A stretch of DNA of 51,740 bases from Christensenella sp. UBA6345 (lineage in GTDB: Bacteria > Bacillota > Clostridia > Christensenellales > UBA1242): NCBI GenBank assembly GCA_002437945.1, contig DJSB01000026.1, forward strand, positions 2,541 to 54,280, in the 5' to 3' direction. Positions 1 to 7,162 of this stretch are shown one piece after another. The position numbers and the translations under genes were made by a program. Within the stretch, counting starts at the first letter, position 1, and the number at the start of each line of letters is the position of its first letter. The notes under the pieces are model-generated. The model ran no database searches, was not told where the DNA came from, and worked only from the letters and a program-made list of their open reading frames with translations.

Positions 1-128
1 TTATTTAACTTTTTTCTTTCTAAGTATTGCACTTAGTTTAACAATTTACTTTGTCTAATATGTGTTGTGATTCTACACAAAATATTTTTACAAAATTTAA
101 AATACTTATTGATTTTTTATATTTTTTT

Positions 129-902
129 TCATGTCAGTTCCTTCCAGATAATATTAAAGTAAGCATTGAATTCTGGTTCTTCTCTTCGTTTAAGTGGGGT
201 ATCTGCTTTTAAAGATATTGTGTGTATATTTTTAACTACTGCTGGTCTTTTTGATAATACGATTATTCTGTCAGACATACTTATGGCTTCTTGAATGTCG
301 TGTGTTACAAGTATTGCAGTCTTATTTTCGGATTTAAGTATTTTGTATACATCATCACATAGGTTTAATCTTGTTTGAAAGTCCAGAGCAGAAAAAGGTT
401 CGTCTAATAATAGTATTTCTGGTTTTAAAGCCAATGTTCTTATTAATGATACTCTTTGACGCATACCGCCAGATAATTGGTTAGGGTATTTATTCTTAAA
501 TTCCCATAGCCCATATTTCTTTAATAAATTAAGGGCATATTCGGTATTTGATTGATACAATTGTTTTTTCATTTCCTTGGTAATATTTTTGTTTTTGTTC
601 TTTTTAATTTCTAATCCTAAACATACATTTTTTTCAATTGTTCTCCAATCAAATAAATGGTCTTTTTGGAACATATATCCGCTATCATCAGGGGTCACAT
701 CATTATTGTTTATTGTTATTTTGCCTTTAGTTGGTTTAATCAATCCAGATATTAGAGATAAAATAGTGGTTTTACCACAACCGGACGGACCCACTATAGA
801 TATTAGTTCACCTTTATTAATTGTAAAACTTATATCTTTTAAAGCCATTGTTTCACCATTTTTACTGTAATAATTCAATGCAACATTTTTAAGTTCTAAC
901 AT
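129..902 (-). CDS. ABC transporter ATP-binding protein, nitrate/sulfonate/thiamine-precursor type
   Basis: This is the cytoplasmic ATPase of an importer of the SsuB/TauB/ThiZ class and would power uptake of the solute captured by the broken lipoprotein gene at 2161-2897 and 16187-16457. The Walker A motif GPSGCGKTT lies near residue 40, the Q-loop in YMFQKD, the signature LSGGMRQR near 145, Walker B ILLLDEPFSALD, and the H-loop in VTHD. At 257 residues it is normal for the family. The ATG at 902 is preferred to an upstream start because AAGGAG sits four bases before it. No permease gene is visible; it may lie to the left, outside the window. Substrate is unknown. Confidence 0.93.
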   Translation of the reverse strand: MLELKNVALNYYSKNGETMALKDISFTINKGELISIVGPSGCGKTTILSLISGLIKPTKGKITINNNDVTPDDSGYMFQKDHLFDWRTIEKNVCLGLEIKKNKNKNITKEMKKQLYQSNTEYALNLLKKYGLWEFKNKYPNQLSGGMRQRVSLIRTLALKPEILLLDEPFSALDFQTRLNLCDDVYKILKSENKTAILVTHDIQEAISMSDRIIVLSKRPAVVKNIHTISLKADTPLKRREEPEFNAYFNIIWKELT

Positions 903-1200
903 ATTTCTCCTTGTTAATTGCACTTACACACAATTAAGATTTACTAAAATGTTTAGTAAATGCTCTCGTGTATTTATGCTAATTTTATCGCTAACGCTGA
1001 AAATATTTTGTTAAGATAATAGATATTGTTCTATTATACTTCATTATATTTTTAATACATTAAATATGTTAAAGTCTTTAATATATAGATACTTAATTAT
1101 GTATTTTGCTAATAACGTGTCGGGTATATATTGTAAAGTAAATGTGTTAGCAATTGATTAATGTAGATAGTTATGTTAAAATAAAAAAAAAGAGAGCACT
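903..1200. other. Intergenic region with a 10-bp inverted repeat
   Basis: This is a divergent spacer between the ATPase gene and the kinase-like gene. Its one clear structure is a perfect inverted repeat, ATTTACTAAA-atg-TTTAGTAAAT, at 939-961, just upstream of the ATPase ribosome-binding site. It could be an operator or a leader hairpin. Apart from a TATAAT-like box on the minus strand near 1040 lacking a good -35 partner, I see nothing else. Confidence 0.5.
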
Positions 1201-2073
1201 ATGATTAATGAAAATTTAATATATAATTTAATAGATAACTTTGTGCCATTTACTAATGCCGAGACCACTAAAACTATTTTGCAATATGCCAAAATTAGTA
1301 ATAATACTAATATTTATGTACAGGATAAAACAGTTTATATTTTGGTTGGACCATCTGGTTCTGGTAAAAGTACTTTTATAGCCAATATGTATAAACTTAA
1401 TATTTTTGGCAATAGTACTGATTATTTTGTCCCATTTATTAATAGGCATTATTCCAATATTTCTATGTCATTAGGTGAAGAAATTGCTTTTAAAGTAAAA
1501 TTGTTGAAAAAGGGCTGTTCTTTTTTAATTGAATCAGCCAATTTTGATGTCAACTATACAAAGTTTATAAAAGAAATGAAAACGATATATGGCTATTGTA
1601 TTTGTTTGATATATTTAACCAAACACAATCCAAAAGAAAATTTAGAGATGGTACTTAAAAGGAAAGCAGAAGGTGGACATGGGACTGAAAGTGTTGAACT
1701 TAATGAAAAAGCACTTAATAATATGTATAGTACCGATAGACAAAGTCTAATTGAAATTCTGCCATATTGTAATTCATGTTTTGTTATAAAAACATCTTCT
1801 ATTAAATCTTGTGACTCTCGACCAATAATTCTAATGCAGAAAAAACTTAATGGCGAGATTGTATATAATAAAGAATATCGTTATGCTATATTCCTGTATG
1901 AACATATTTTGAAAGATTCAAATATCAATTTACTTAAATCTAAAGAACATATTTGTAAACCTAATAAAAGTATTTCTAAATGGACTTTAAAGGGGAAATA
2001 TACACATGGCCACACTTTGTTGGATAGCAGAATAAACGAAATACTTTCTGTATTGAAAGAGAAGGGGAAGTAA
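1201..2073 (+). CDS. Zeta-toxin-like P-loop kinase
   Basis: A 290-residue cytoplasmic protein with a Walker A motif GPSGSGKST at about residue 50. A segment at about 145-180 reads RKAEGGHGTESVELNEKALN, followed by a YST motif, and resembles the R..GGH..(P/E)...I..RY block of zeta toxins and related UDP-GlcNAc or nucleoside kinases. The C-terminal third has no obvious family. No small epsilon-like antitoxin gene is next to it, so a kinase outside toxin-antitoxin biology is equally likely. It starts at ATG after a weak AGAG ribosome-binding site and is read against its two transporter neighbours, so it is probably a separate transcription unit. Confidence 0.6.
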   Translation: MINENLIYNLIDNFVPFTNAETTKTILQYAKISNNTNIYVQDKTVYILVGPSGSGKSTFIANMYKLNIFGNSTDYFVPFINRHYSNISMSLGEEIAFKVKLLKKGCSFLIESANFDVNYTKFIKEMKTIYGYCICLIYLTKHNPKENLEMVLKRKAEGGHGTESVELNEKALNNMYSTDRQSLIEILPYCNSCFVIKTSSIKSCDSRPIILMQKKLNGEIVYNKEYRYAIFLYEHILKDSNINLLKSKEHICKPNKSISKWTLKGKYTHGHTLLDSRINEILSVLKEKGK

Positions 2074-2118
2074 CCATTAATCTTTTGCTTATATTTTTTT
2101 GATAATTAAATTGTGATT

Positions 2119-2151
2119 ACAAAAAGCATACTTATACAGTATGCTTTTTGT
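2119..2151. terminator. Bidirectional intrinsic terminator
   Basis: Two perfect 14-base arms (ACAAAAAGCATACT and its complement) flank a 5-base loop, with A/T runs on both sides. It lies between the convergent kinase-like gene and the substrate-binding-protein remnant and can end transcription from both. Confidence 0.85.
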
Positions 2152-2160
2152 AAACTAAAA

Positions 2161-2897
2161 TTACTTTTTATTATTTAATTCTTTAACTAATTCTTCTGCT
2201 ATAGTATTGTCTACTATTTTCTCGAACTCAATTGGTTTATCTAATTCGTTGGCTTCAGTCATAATAGTAATTAATCTGTTGTATGCGTCAAGAGTCATAA
2301 CGGGTGTATCAACCCATGCATCTATGCGTTTGTAACTTTCTATACATTTCTTTATACTTTCTTTACTGCTGGTATCAAAAGATGGTGCTAGAGCGTCTAC
2401 AACATCATCTATTGGTGCAGTTTGAATATATTCATATCCTTTCATTACAGCACGTAAAAATGCTTTTACTTTTTTAGTATTTTTATTGATAAAACTTTGA
2501 TTAGCCATAAAGCAGGTAAAAGGCACTTCACCGGCTTCTTCACCCACACTTGCCACAATGTAAGCATTGCCACTTTCAACTAATGTACTCGCTGCCGGTT
2601 CGAATGCGGTTACATAGTCACCAGTGCCACCTTGGAAAGCAGTAGTAGTGTTGTTAAATTCAATATCATAATTAAGAGTGATGTTAGTACCATTAATTAA
2701 TCCATTTTTTCTTAATGCGTATTCTAATGTCATTGCCGGAACACCACCACGTCTACCAGCAATAATATTGCTACCTTCAAGTGATTTCCAGTCAAAATTG
2801 TCAATATTTTTTCTTCCTACTAGGAATGAACCATCACGTTTTGTTAATTGTCCAAAAACGATAGGTTGGTCTTTTTTGCCCTGCGCAGCGACGTATA
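2161..2897 (-). pseudogene. ABC substrate-binding lipoprotein, C-terminal part (interrupted by element)
   Basis: This encodes about 244 C-terminal residues of an NMT1/SsuA/THI5-like periplasmic-binding-fold protein, including QLTKRDGSFLVGR and the block around GGTGDYVTAFEPAAS, typical of importers of sulfonates, nitrate or thiamine pyrimidines. The N-terminal part, with its signal peptide, lies 13.3 kb away at 16187-16457. Joined through the TATA at 2894-2897 the two parts give 1008 bp, a 335-residue protein with no stop or frameshift. Reading continues rightward into element DNA to a GTG at 2931, but that hybrid start has no signal peptide and is unlikely to be functional. Confidence 0.93.
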
Positions 2898-2919
2898 CAG
2901 GGGCAACAAAAGGGTATAC
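2873..2919. other. attL: left junction of the integrated element
   Basis: Host coding sequence runs to the shared TATA at 2894-2897, after which element DNA begins. The element side carries GGTATA at 2913-2918, which is the mirror of TATACC at 16161-16166 at the other end. The two arms sit 21 and 22 bases from the core, as expected for halves of one imperfectly palindromic attP site of a large serine recombinase. Confidence 0.85.
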
Positions 2920-2930
2920 AGCAAATAACA

Positions 2931-2970
2931 CAAGATATTGTGTTATTTTTTTATTTTACACAATATCTTG
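2931..2970. repeat. Inverted repeat / hairpins between recombinase stop and attL
   Basis: CAAGATATTGTGT at 2931-2943 is mirrored by ACACAATATCTTG at 2958-2970, the latter overlapping the last codons of the recombinase gene. The left copy also forms a tighter hairpin, AAATAACACAA (2923-2933) with TTGTGTTATTT (2938-2948), followed on the plus strand by a T run. It may block transcription entering the element from the left, or be part of the recombinase accessory site. Confidence 0.6.
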
Positions 2971-4381
2971 CTTTCAAATTTATATCGATTTTCTCTTTAT
3001 TAATAACAATTTTATCTACGATTAGTTTTAACAAGGTTCTTTTCTCATATAGTTCCAATTCGTCCCATTTATCCAACTTCTCATTGATTTGATTAACATC
3101 AATGCTTGGTGCTTCAGCTACATTCGATTTTTTCTCTTGCAAAAACTTTTCGTTCATTTCAATTTTTTTATCAATTTCATCTAGTCTAATTTTAAGTGAT
3201 TCTTTGCTGATAAGACCGTCTGTGTATAGGTCAATATTCTTTTCTCTTTTTACATTTAACTCGTTAATTTTTTCCATAACGACCGATAATCCATTATCTT
3301 CAACTACACAATCGAAACCGGTTATTTTAATTCTCTTTATAAAATCAACTACTATGGCGTCTAATTCTGATTGTGATATGATTATATTTTCGCATTTATG
3401 TTCGTGCTTGTTATAATTCTTATCTCGCTTAACTCGATTTGAACAACCATAACACAATCTGTGATATTCTCTTTGCTTACCATTCTTGTTTGTCTGAACC
3501 TGGTCATACTTTTTACTTACATATCTTTCACCACATTCGCCACACCAAATAAGACCAGTAAGTAGGTAAGGAGAACCGGGTCTAAAACCTTTCTGCTTTG
3601 CGTTAAGTCTCATACACTCTGCTTTAAGCCAGGTTTCATAACTAATTATAGGTTCGATGTTGGTTGCCTTGTATAGTTCGCCATTATACCAGTAATATCC
3701 ACAAGAGAAAGGATTGTCGATTACTTTGGCCACAGCAGTCCTATTATTATAACTTCCATATCTATTTTTATAATTCTTATGCATATACGCACTCAAATTG
3801 GCAAAATTCCAGCCTTTAAGGTAAAGCTCATATATTTTCTCGACTTGTTCCTTTTCGGCTGGATTAGGTACGAATCTCTCGTTCTGCGTGTCATAATCAT
3901 AACCAATCGGTAGGGTGGAAGTACGCATAGCTCTTCCTGACTTCGCTCTTTGCAATTTACCCATCTTCATACGCTCAACGATTGTCTCACGCTCAAGTTC
4001 GCTAAATGTTGCACTCATTTTCAAAGCAGCTCTTCCAAAAGGTGAACTCAAATCTAGATTCTCTGTAAGACTAAATAGACTTACATTATACTTTTCAAAT
4101 AACTCAACTAATTCCAATACATCTTTAACTTTTCTACTTAATCTATCTAGTTTATATATTAATACAATATTGACTTTATAATTCTTAACATCTTCAATCA
4201 ATTTGGTTATTGCTGGACGAGTAAGTGATTTACCACTATAACCATCATCAACATAGACATTAAAAATAGAATAGCCCATACCTTTGGCATACGCTTCTAA
4301 TTTTTCTTGCTGTGCTATTAAACTATATCCTTGTTCTGCTTGCTCTAAAGTGCTTACTCTACAATAAATTCCTGCTTTCAT
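2951..4381 (-). CDS. Large serine recombinase (integrase)
   Basis: This 476-residue site-specific recombinase integrates and excises the element. The N-terminal resolvase domain has the catalytic serine at residue 10 (YCRVSTLEQ) and the YKLDRLSR motif near 90. A recombinase domain follows, then a zinc ribbon with paired cysteines (WCGECGERY and CYGCSN, residues about 280-330), and a C-terminal coiled coil from about 375. The start at 4381 is chosen over a longer in-frame extension because the resolvase domain begins there and AAGGAA precedes it. The gene lies at the element's left end beside attL, as usual for this family. Its promoter region carries palindromes shared with the putative replication gene. 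Confidence 0.95.
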   Translation of the reverse strand: MKAGIYCRVSTLEQAEQGYSLIAQQEKLEAYAKGMGYSIFNVYVDDGYSGKSLTRPAITKLIEDVKNYKVNIVLIYKLDRLSRKVKDVLELVELFEKYNVSLFSLTENLDLSSPFGRAALKMSATFSELERETIVERMKMGKLQRAKSGRAMRTSTLPIGYDYDTQNERFVPNPAEKEQVEKIYELYLKGWNFANLSAYMHKNYKNRYGSYNNRTAVAKVIDNPFSCGYYWYNGELYKATNIEPIISYETWLKAECMRLNAKQKGFRPGSPYLLTGLIWCGECGERYVSKKYDQVQTNKNGKQREYHRLCYGCSNRVKRDKNYNKHEHKCENIIISQSELDAIVVDFIKRIKITGFDCVVEDNGLSVVMEKINELNVKREKNIDLYTDGLISKESLKIRLDEIDKKIEMNEKFLQEKKSNVAEAPSIDVNQINEKLDKWDELELYEKRTLLKLIVDKIVINKEKIDINLKARYCVK

Positions 4382-4437
4382 AATTTCCTTATATATATTA
4401 TATATATAGACTATTAGTAGTAAAGATTTAGTATTAT

Positions 4438-4517
4438 CGGCAAAATTTTGCCGTAGATTTTTCAATATGCCAAAAACTACGGCAAAATTTTTCCACTGCT
4501 ACGGCAGAATTCTGCCG
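4438..4517. promoter_or_regulatory. Cluster of three palindromic sites upstream of the recombinase gene
   Basis: Site 1 (4438-4453) is CGGCAAAATTTTGCCG, site 2 (4477-4494) is CTACGGCAAAATTTTTCC with one arm decayed, and site 3 (4502-4517) is CGGCAGAATTCTGCCG. Their centres are 42 and 22 bases apart, close to whole helical turns, as for cooperative binding by a dimer. Site 1 abuts a possible minus-strand promoter (TTTACT, 16 bases, TATAAT) in front of the recombinase. The same palindrome precedes the gene at 15291. The rest of 4382-4662 is AT-rich with no gene seen. Confidence 0.8.
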
Positions 4518-4662
4518 GTAATAGTATATTAATAATATTAAAAATATTTTAAATATATATTATTTATCACGCATGCGTATTTATATTATATATTAATATA
4601 TTATATAAACTAGGTTTAAATCGGATAGAATAATAAATCCTTGATTTTTTATCAACTAATAA

Positions 4663-5274
4663 TTAAAACTTACCCCTGAGTTCAACTACTTTACCAATTA
4701 TTCTAACTGGTAAGGTTGCGATTTGTTCGTTGTTATAGAACATAGGGGAGTAGTTTTGATTGAAAGGTACTAACGCAATGCCGTTAGTATCTTTTTTGAT
4801 TTGCTTAAGTGTAGCGTCATTGCCATTGACCATTATTACACAGATATCACCACTATCTGCATTGTCTTGTTTTCTACAGATTACTACATCGCCATTCATT
4901 ATTCTTGGCTCCATACTATTGCCTTTAACTTTAAGTCCAAAGTATTCGCCCTGGGTAGTCCATTCTTGTGGTATTTCTTCATAGTCTAATATTTCTTCTA
5001 CAGCTTCTATAGGTATCCCAGCAGGGATTGTTCCTAATACAGGAATTTTGAAACCTAGATTTATTTTTTTATCTTCAACACCTGTTAATAAATAATCTAA
5101 TGATACATTGAATAATTTTGCATAGTTTTGTAATGTTTCACTATTTGGTTCTGCTTTTCCCATTTCATATTTATAAACAGCTGAAGTGGTTAGTCCTAAA
5201 TATGATGCTACATCAGTTTGAGTAAGTTTTTTATCTTTTCGTAATTTTTTTAGTCTTTCTTGTAATTGTTCCAT
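4663..5274 (-). CDS. CI/LexA-like phage repressor, XRE helix-turn-helix plus S24 peptidase
   Basis: This 203-residue repressor keeps the element quiescent. Residues 1-65 are an XRE-type helix-turn-helix (LTQTDVASYLGLTTSAVYKYE). Residues about 75-203 are an S24 self-cleavage domain, with an Ala-Gly cleavage site in TIPAGIP, the serine nucleophile in GNSMEP and the lysine base in ATLKQIKK. Such repressors cut themselves when RecA is activated by DNA damage, so the element is probably SOS-inducible. It is divergent from the Cro-like gene at 5438, with operators between them. Its ribosome-binding region (AAAGGTTG) overlaps an operator, suggesting autoregulation. Confidence 0.93.
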   Translation of the reverse strand: MEQLQERLKKLRKDKKLTQTDVASYLGLTTSAVYKYEMGKAEPNSETLQNYAKLFNVSLDYLLTGVEDKKINLGFKIPVLGTIPAGIPIEAVEEILDYEEIPQEWTTQGEYFGLKVKGNSMEPRIMNGDVVICRKQDNADSGDICVIMVNGNDATLKQIKKDTNGIALVPFNQNYSPMFYNNEQIATLPVRIIGKVVELRGKF

Positions 5275-5281
5275 AAAAAAT

Positions 5282-5429
5282 CAACCTTTTGTTTATTTTT
5301 TATAATTATACTATACAAAAATTGAACTCACAAGACAAAAAACTATTAAAAAAATGGAAAAATAGTCTAAAATGTATTGACTATGAACCAAAGGTTGTGT
5401 TATTTTAATAAAAATTAAACCAGAGGTTG
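5282..5429. promoter_or_regulatory. Genetic switch: divergent promoters with three repressor operators
   Basis: The motif AACCAnAGGTTG occurs at 5386-5397 and 5418-5429, and a variant in the opposite orientation (CAACCTTTTGTT) at 5282-5293. Rightward promoter: TTGACT at 5377-5382, 18 bases, TATTTT at 5401-5406; the 5386 operator lies between the boxes and the 5418 operator lies before the Cro-like start codon. Leftward promoter: TTGTGA (5333-5328) and TATAAT (5310-5305), 17 bases apart, with the 5282 operator downstream, before the repressor start. This layout matches a lambda-like CI/Cro switch. Confidence 0.8.
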
Positions 5430-5437
5430 AAAATAGA

Positions 5438-5629
5438 TTGTTTGTAAAATTTCTTAAAACAAAATCAATAAAACAAGTTCAAATAGCAAAAGCATTAGAT
5501 ATTTCTCAACAATTAGTATCGAAATGGTGCAAAGGGAAATGCGAACCATCACTTAATGCGATTATAAAAATGAGTGAAACTTTTGGAATACCCATAGAAG
5601 AAATAGTTCTAGCGTTCAAAAAAAATTAA
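5438..5629 (+). CDS. Cro-like XRE helix-turn-helix protein
   Basis: A 63-residue protein made almost entirely of an XRE helix-turn-helix, with the recognition segment QVQIAKALDISQQLVSKWCK. It is the first gene of the rightward operon and opposes the S24 repressor, so it is likely the lytic-side Cro-type regulator. The start is TTG, with AGAGG eleven bases upstream inside an operator. It could also be the protein that binds the CGGCAAAATTTTGCCG palindromes, but nothing in the sequence settles that. Confidence 0.8.
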   Translation: MFVKFLKTKSIKQVQIAKALDISQQLVSKWCKGKCEPSLNAIIKMSETFGIPIEEIVLAFKKN

Positions 5630-5661
5630 CTAAATTTACAAAAATATCATAAGGAGAGTAT

Positions 5662-5922
5662 ATGGCAAAAAGAAATGTTTTTAATTTTAAAATAACAGTC
5701 ACTTTTAATGACGGCTTAAAACTTCCTTATGAAGAGTTAATGAAGTTAGACAAAATTATCCTTAAAGCTGAAGACAATCTCGAATTACTTCGAGACTTCG
5801 ATTTAACTTTTAATATGGGCTTTAATGAACGCAGACAAAAACAAAAAAGGCTTAATGAAATCTATCGTAAGAAACAAATTTTTAAGATGGAACTTAAAAG
5901 GGTAGAAGATAGCAAATTGTAA
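5662..5922 (+). CDS. Hypothetical protein, charged, early operon
   Basis: An 86-residue protein I do not recognise. It has a clear AAGGAG ribosome-binding site seven bases before the ATG. The first half is mixed beta-like (FNFKITVTFNDG). The second half is a lysine/arginine-rich helix (RRQKQKRLNEIYRKKQ) that could bind nucleic acid. It directly follows the Cro-like gene and precedes the structured non-coding region, so it probably belongs to the early rightward transcript. Confidence 0.75.
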   Translation: MAKRNVFNFKITVTFNDGLKLPYEELMKLDKIILKAEDNLELLRDFDLTFNMGFNERRQKQKRLNEIYRKKQIFKMELKRVEDSKL

Positions 5923-5932
5923 TTAACAATGT

Positions 5933-6119
5933 GGAGATTAAAGCACGACCTAAATAATTAACAACACTGGACAAGCATTTAGGTCAAGGAGCAGAAGTGT
6001 TGTATGCTCGGCAAGGTTTGGTATGGTAAAAGTCTTTCCTTAATCTCCTATTATGTTTTTGATAATTATTTGTGATGATTTAAACAAGATTTAATCTTCC
6101 TTGCCATTAAATCTTGTTT
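5933..6119 (+). ncRNA. Candidate structured RNA with two pseudoknots
   Basis: The plus strand can form four mutually supporting pairings. P1 is GGAGATTAA (5933-5941) with TTAATCTCC (6040-6048). P2 is GACCTAAAT (5947-5955) with ATTTAGGTC (5977-5985). P3 is ACAACACT (5961-5968) with AGTGTTGT (5996-6003), which crosses P2 and makes an H-type pseudoknot. P4 is a perfect 14-bp hairpin (6082-6095 with 6106-6119) whose loop contains CCTTGCC (6099-6105), complementary to GGCAAGG at 6010-6016 inside P1, a second long-range contact. No reading frame of note spans the region. I do not match it to a known RNA family. A structured single-stranded DNA region, such as a packaging signal or origin, would show similar pairing. 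Confidence 0.6.
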
Positions 6120-6123
6120 TCGT

Positions 6124-6155
6124 GGGATTAGTGGGGCTAGAAACCCTGCAATCCC
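6124..6155. other. GC-rich hairpin followed by a nine-G run
   Basis: GGGATT (6124-6129) pairs with AATCCC (6150-6155), with an inner GGG/CCC pairing (6133-6146). This is unusually GC-rich for the neighbourhood. Twenty-five bases later lies a run of nine G at 6181-6189, also rare in such AT-rich DNA. They may belong to the same structured RNA, or to an origin or packaging signal; no function can be assigned. Confidence 0.5.
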
Positions 6156-6235
6156 GACCAATTAAAAATCGCAATATAAAGGGGGGGGGTGGTTTTATTA
6201 AAAGATAGTTTTAAAGTCGTATGTAACTCTTATAT

Positions 6236-6269
6236 ATAAGGCCCTTATGCATTATACTCCGGGCCTTAT
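6236..6269. other. Hairpin with GC-rich stem, ahead of tRNA-like segment
   Basis: A nine-base-pair stem is formed by 6236-6244 (ending AAGGCCC) and 6261-6269 (starting GGGCCTT), with a 16-base loop. No T run follows, so it is not a typical terminator. It occupies the place where the 5' half of a tRNA would be expected relative to the segment at 6274-6318. Confidence 0.55.
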
Positions 6270-6273
6270 TATG

Positions 6274-6318
6274 GCAAACTTGGTAAGTTTTGACTGGGTT
6301 CGATTCCTGGTCTTGTCA
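6274..6318 (+). other. 3' half of a tRNA-Thr(GGU)-like gene
   Basis: The stretch contains an anticodon-arm-like hairpin (AAAC ... GTTT around a 7-base loop TTGGTAA, with T at position 33, anticodon GGT and A at 37). It is followed by a T arm (CTGGG-TTCGATT-CCTGG, 6294-6310, containing the consensus GGTTCGATTCC) and a 7-base segment TCTTGTC with A at 6318, as an acceptor 3' strand. No matching GACAAGA 5' acceptor strand or D arm lies upstream and the variable region is only two bases, so this is not a complete tRNA. It may be a relic tRNA-type attachment core or a tRNA mimic. Confidence 0.6.
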
Positions 6319-6348
6319 CAAATAAACATAGGAAAAGGATAAAGAGTT

Positions 6349-6672
6349 ATGAAAGATAATAATTTTAAGAAACAGTTAGACGATTATATAGCATACTTCC
6401 AATCACTTTTTACTTTTGATTCTAGAAAGTGTAGAGAGTTTGAAGATATCAATTATATTACTAGATACGGCATTAAAGTACTTGGAGTTCTTAATAATCG
6501 ATATCAAAAAGAATGTATGGATGAACAAAGCAAAAGCAAAGTTAATTTAATGGTTAATAGTTTAAAAAATCAATTAAAAATTTTTAACTTTTTAAGTGTG
6601 TATGACGCACTTGAAGCGATATTAAACAGTCTTAATTATCTAAAGGAGCATACAGTACATGCAAGAGATTAA
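6349..6672 (+). CDS. Hypothetical small helical protein
   Basis: A 107-residue protein, predominantly helical and charged, not recognised. Its opening (FKKQLDDYIAYFQSLFTFDSRK) and closing (ALEAILNSLNYLKEH) segments resemble the same parts of the 97-residue protein at 7159 (FKERLIKYKTLFEDSLDSDA and MIDNINFLQRRY), so the two may be distant paralogues. It starts at ATG after AAAGAG and overlaps the methylase gene by 14 bases, so the two are translationally coupled. Confidence 0.75.
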   Translation: MKDNNFKKQLDDYIAYFQSLFTFDSRKCREFEDINYITRYGIKVLGVLNNRYQKECMDEQSKSKVNLMVNSLKNQLKIFNFLSVYDALEAILNSLNYLKEHTVHARD

Positions 6673-7162
6673 ATCGTGTAAAAGAGTAACTTTAGATGAT
6701 GAGTTCTACACGCAGTATAAAGACGCTGTAAGAGAACTTCACAAGTATGACCTTCGTGGTAAAAGAATAATCTGTCCTTGCGATAACAAAAATAGCAATA
6801 TTTATAGATACTTAAAGGACTGTTATTATGATGTTAAATGTAGTGATAAAGACTGGCGTAATGTTAATTATGCTAATTACGATATTGTTGTAACCAATCC
6901 ACCTTTCTCACAAATCAATGAATTTATTAATCATTTATTTAATTTAAAAATTGATTTTATTATAGTTGTGAGTGATGTAATGAGATATTGCTTTAAAAAT
7001 GGTAAAGGCAAGATTGGTAATTTTGAAAAAATATATTTTGGTAAAGATTTGCAAGAATTTATAAGACCAGATGGAAGTCTAAAGTCAATACATTGTGGTT
7101 GGATATCTAACATACAAGATACCTGGCAAGAAAATGTAGCAATATGTAAGGTGAAGTTATGA
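6659..7162 (+). CDS. EcoRI-type adenine methylase-like protein, short form
   Basis: A 167-residue protein resembling the EcoRI adenine-specific DNA methyltransferase family. It opens with DDEFYTQYKDAVREL, continues with a cofactor-pocket-like IICPCDNKNSNIYRYL, and carries the catalytic motif IV NPPF (TNPPFSQINEF, about residue 80). It is about half the length of EcoRI methylase, lacking much of the target-recognition part. No restriction endonuclease partner is adjacent. It could protect element DNA from host restriction or be a structural relative without activity. It sits in a chain of overlapping genes (14 bases with the gene before, 4 with the one after). Confidence 0.8.
   Translation: MQEIKSCKRVTLDDEFYTQYKDAVRELHKYDLRGKRIICPCDNKNSNIYRYLKDCYYDVKCSDKDWRNVNYANYDIVVTNPPFSQINEFINHLFNLKIDFIIVVSDVMRYCFKNGKGKIGNFEKIYFGKDLQEFIRPDGSLKSIHCGWISNIQDTWQENVAICKVKL

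Noticed and set aside
1..128. Possible end of a minus-strand gene at the window edge
   Set aside because: The frame ending at TAA (1-3) is closed by an in-frame stop about a dozen codons upstream, so nothing supports a gene here.
2894..2931. In-frame GTG extension making a chimeric start for the binding-protein remnant
   Set aside because: The extension comes from element DNA, has no ribosome-binding site or signal peptide, and is explained by the insertion.
4568..4620. AT-rich near-palindrome downstream of the repressor gene as a regulatory site
   Set aside because: It consists almost only of alternating A and T with mismatches in the arms, which is expected by chance in this composition.
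6238..6318. A complete tRNA gene
   Set aside because: The T arm and anticodon loop fit, but there is no 5' acceptor strand complementary to TCTTGTC, no D arm, and the variable region is only two bases.
5933..6318. tmRNA or HDV-like ribozyme
   Set aside because: No tmRNA-type 5' end or tag reading frame was found. The P2/P3 pseudoknot lacks the P3 and P4 hairpins of HDV-like ribozymes, and no hammerhead core was seen.
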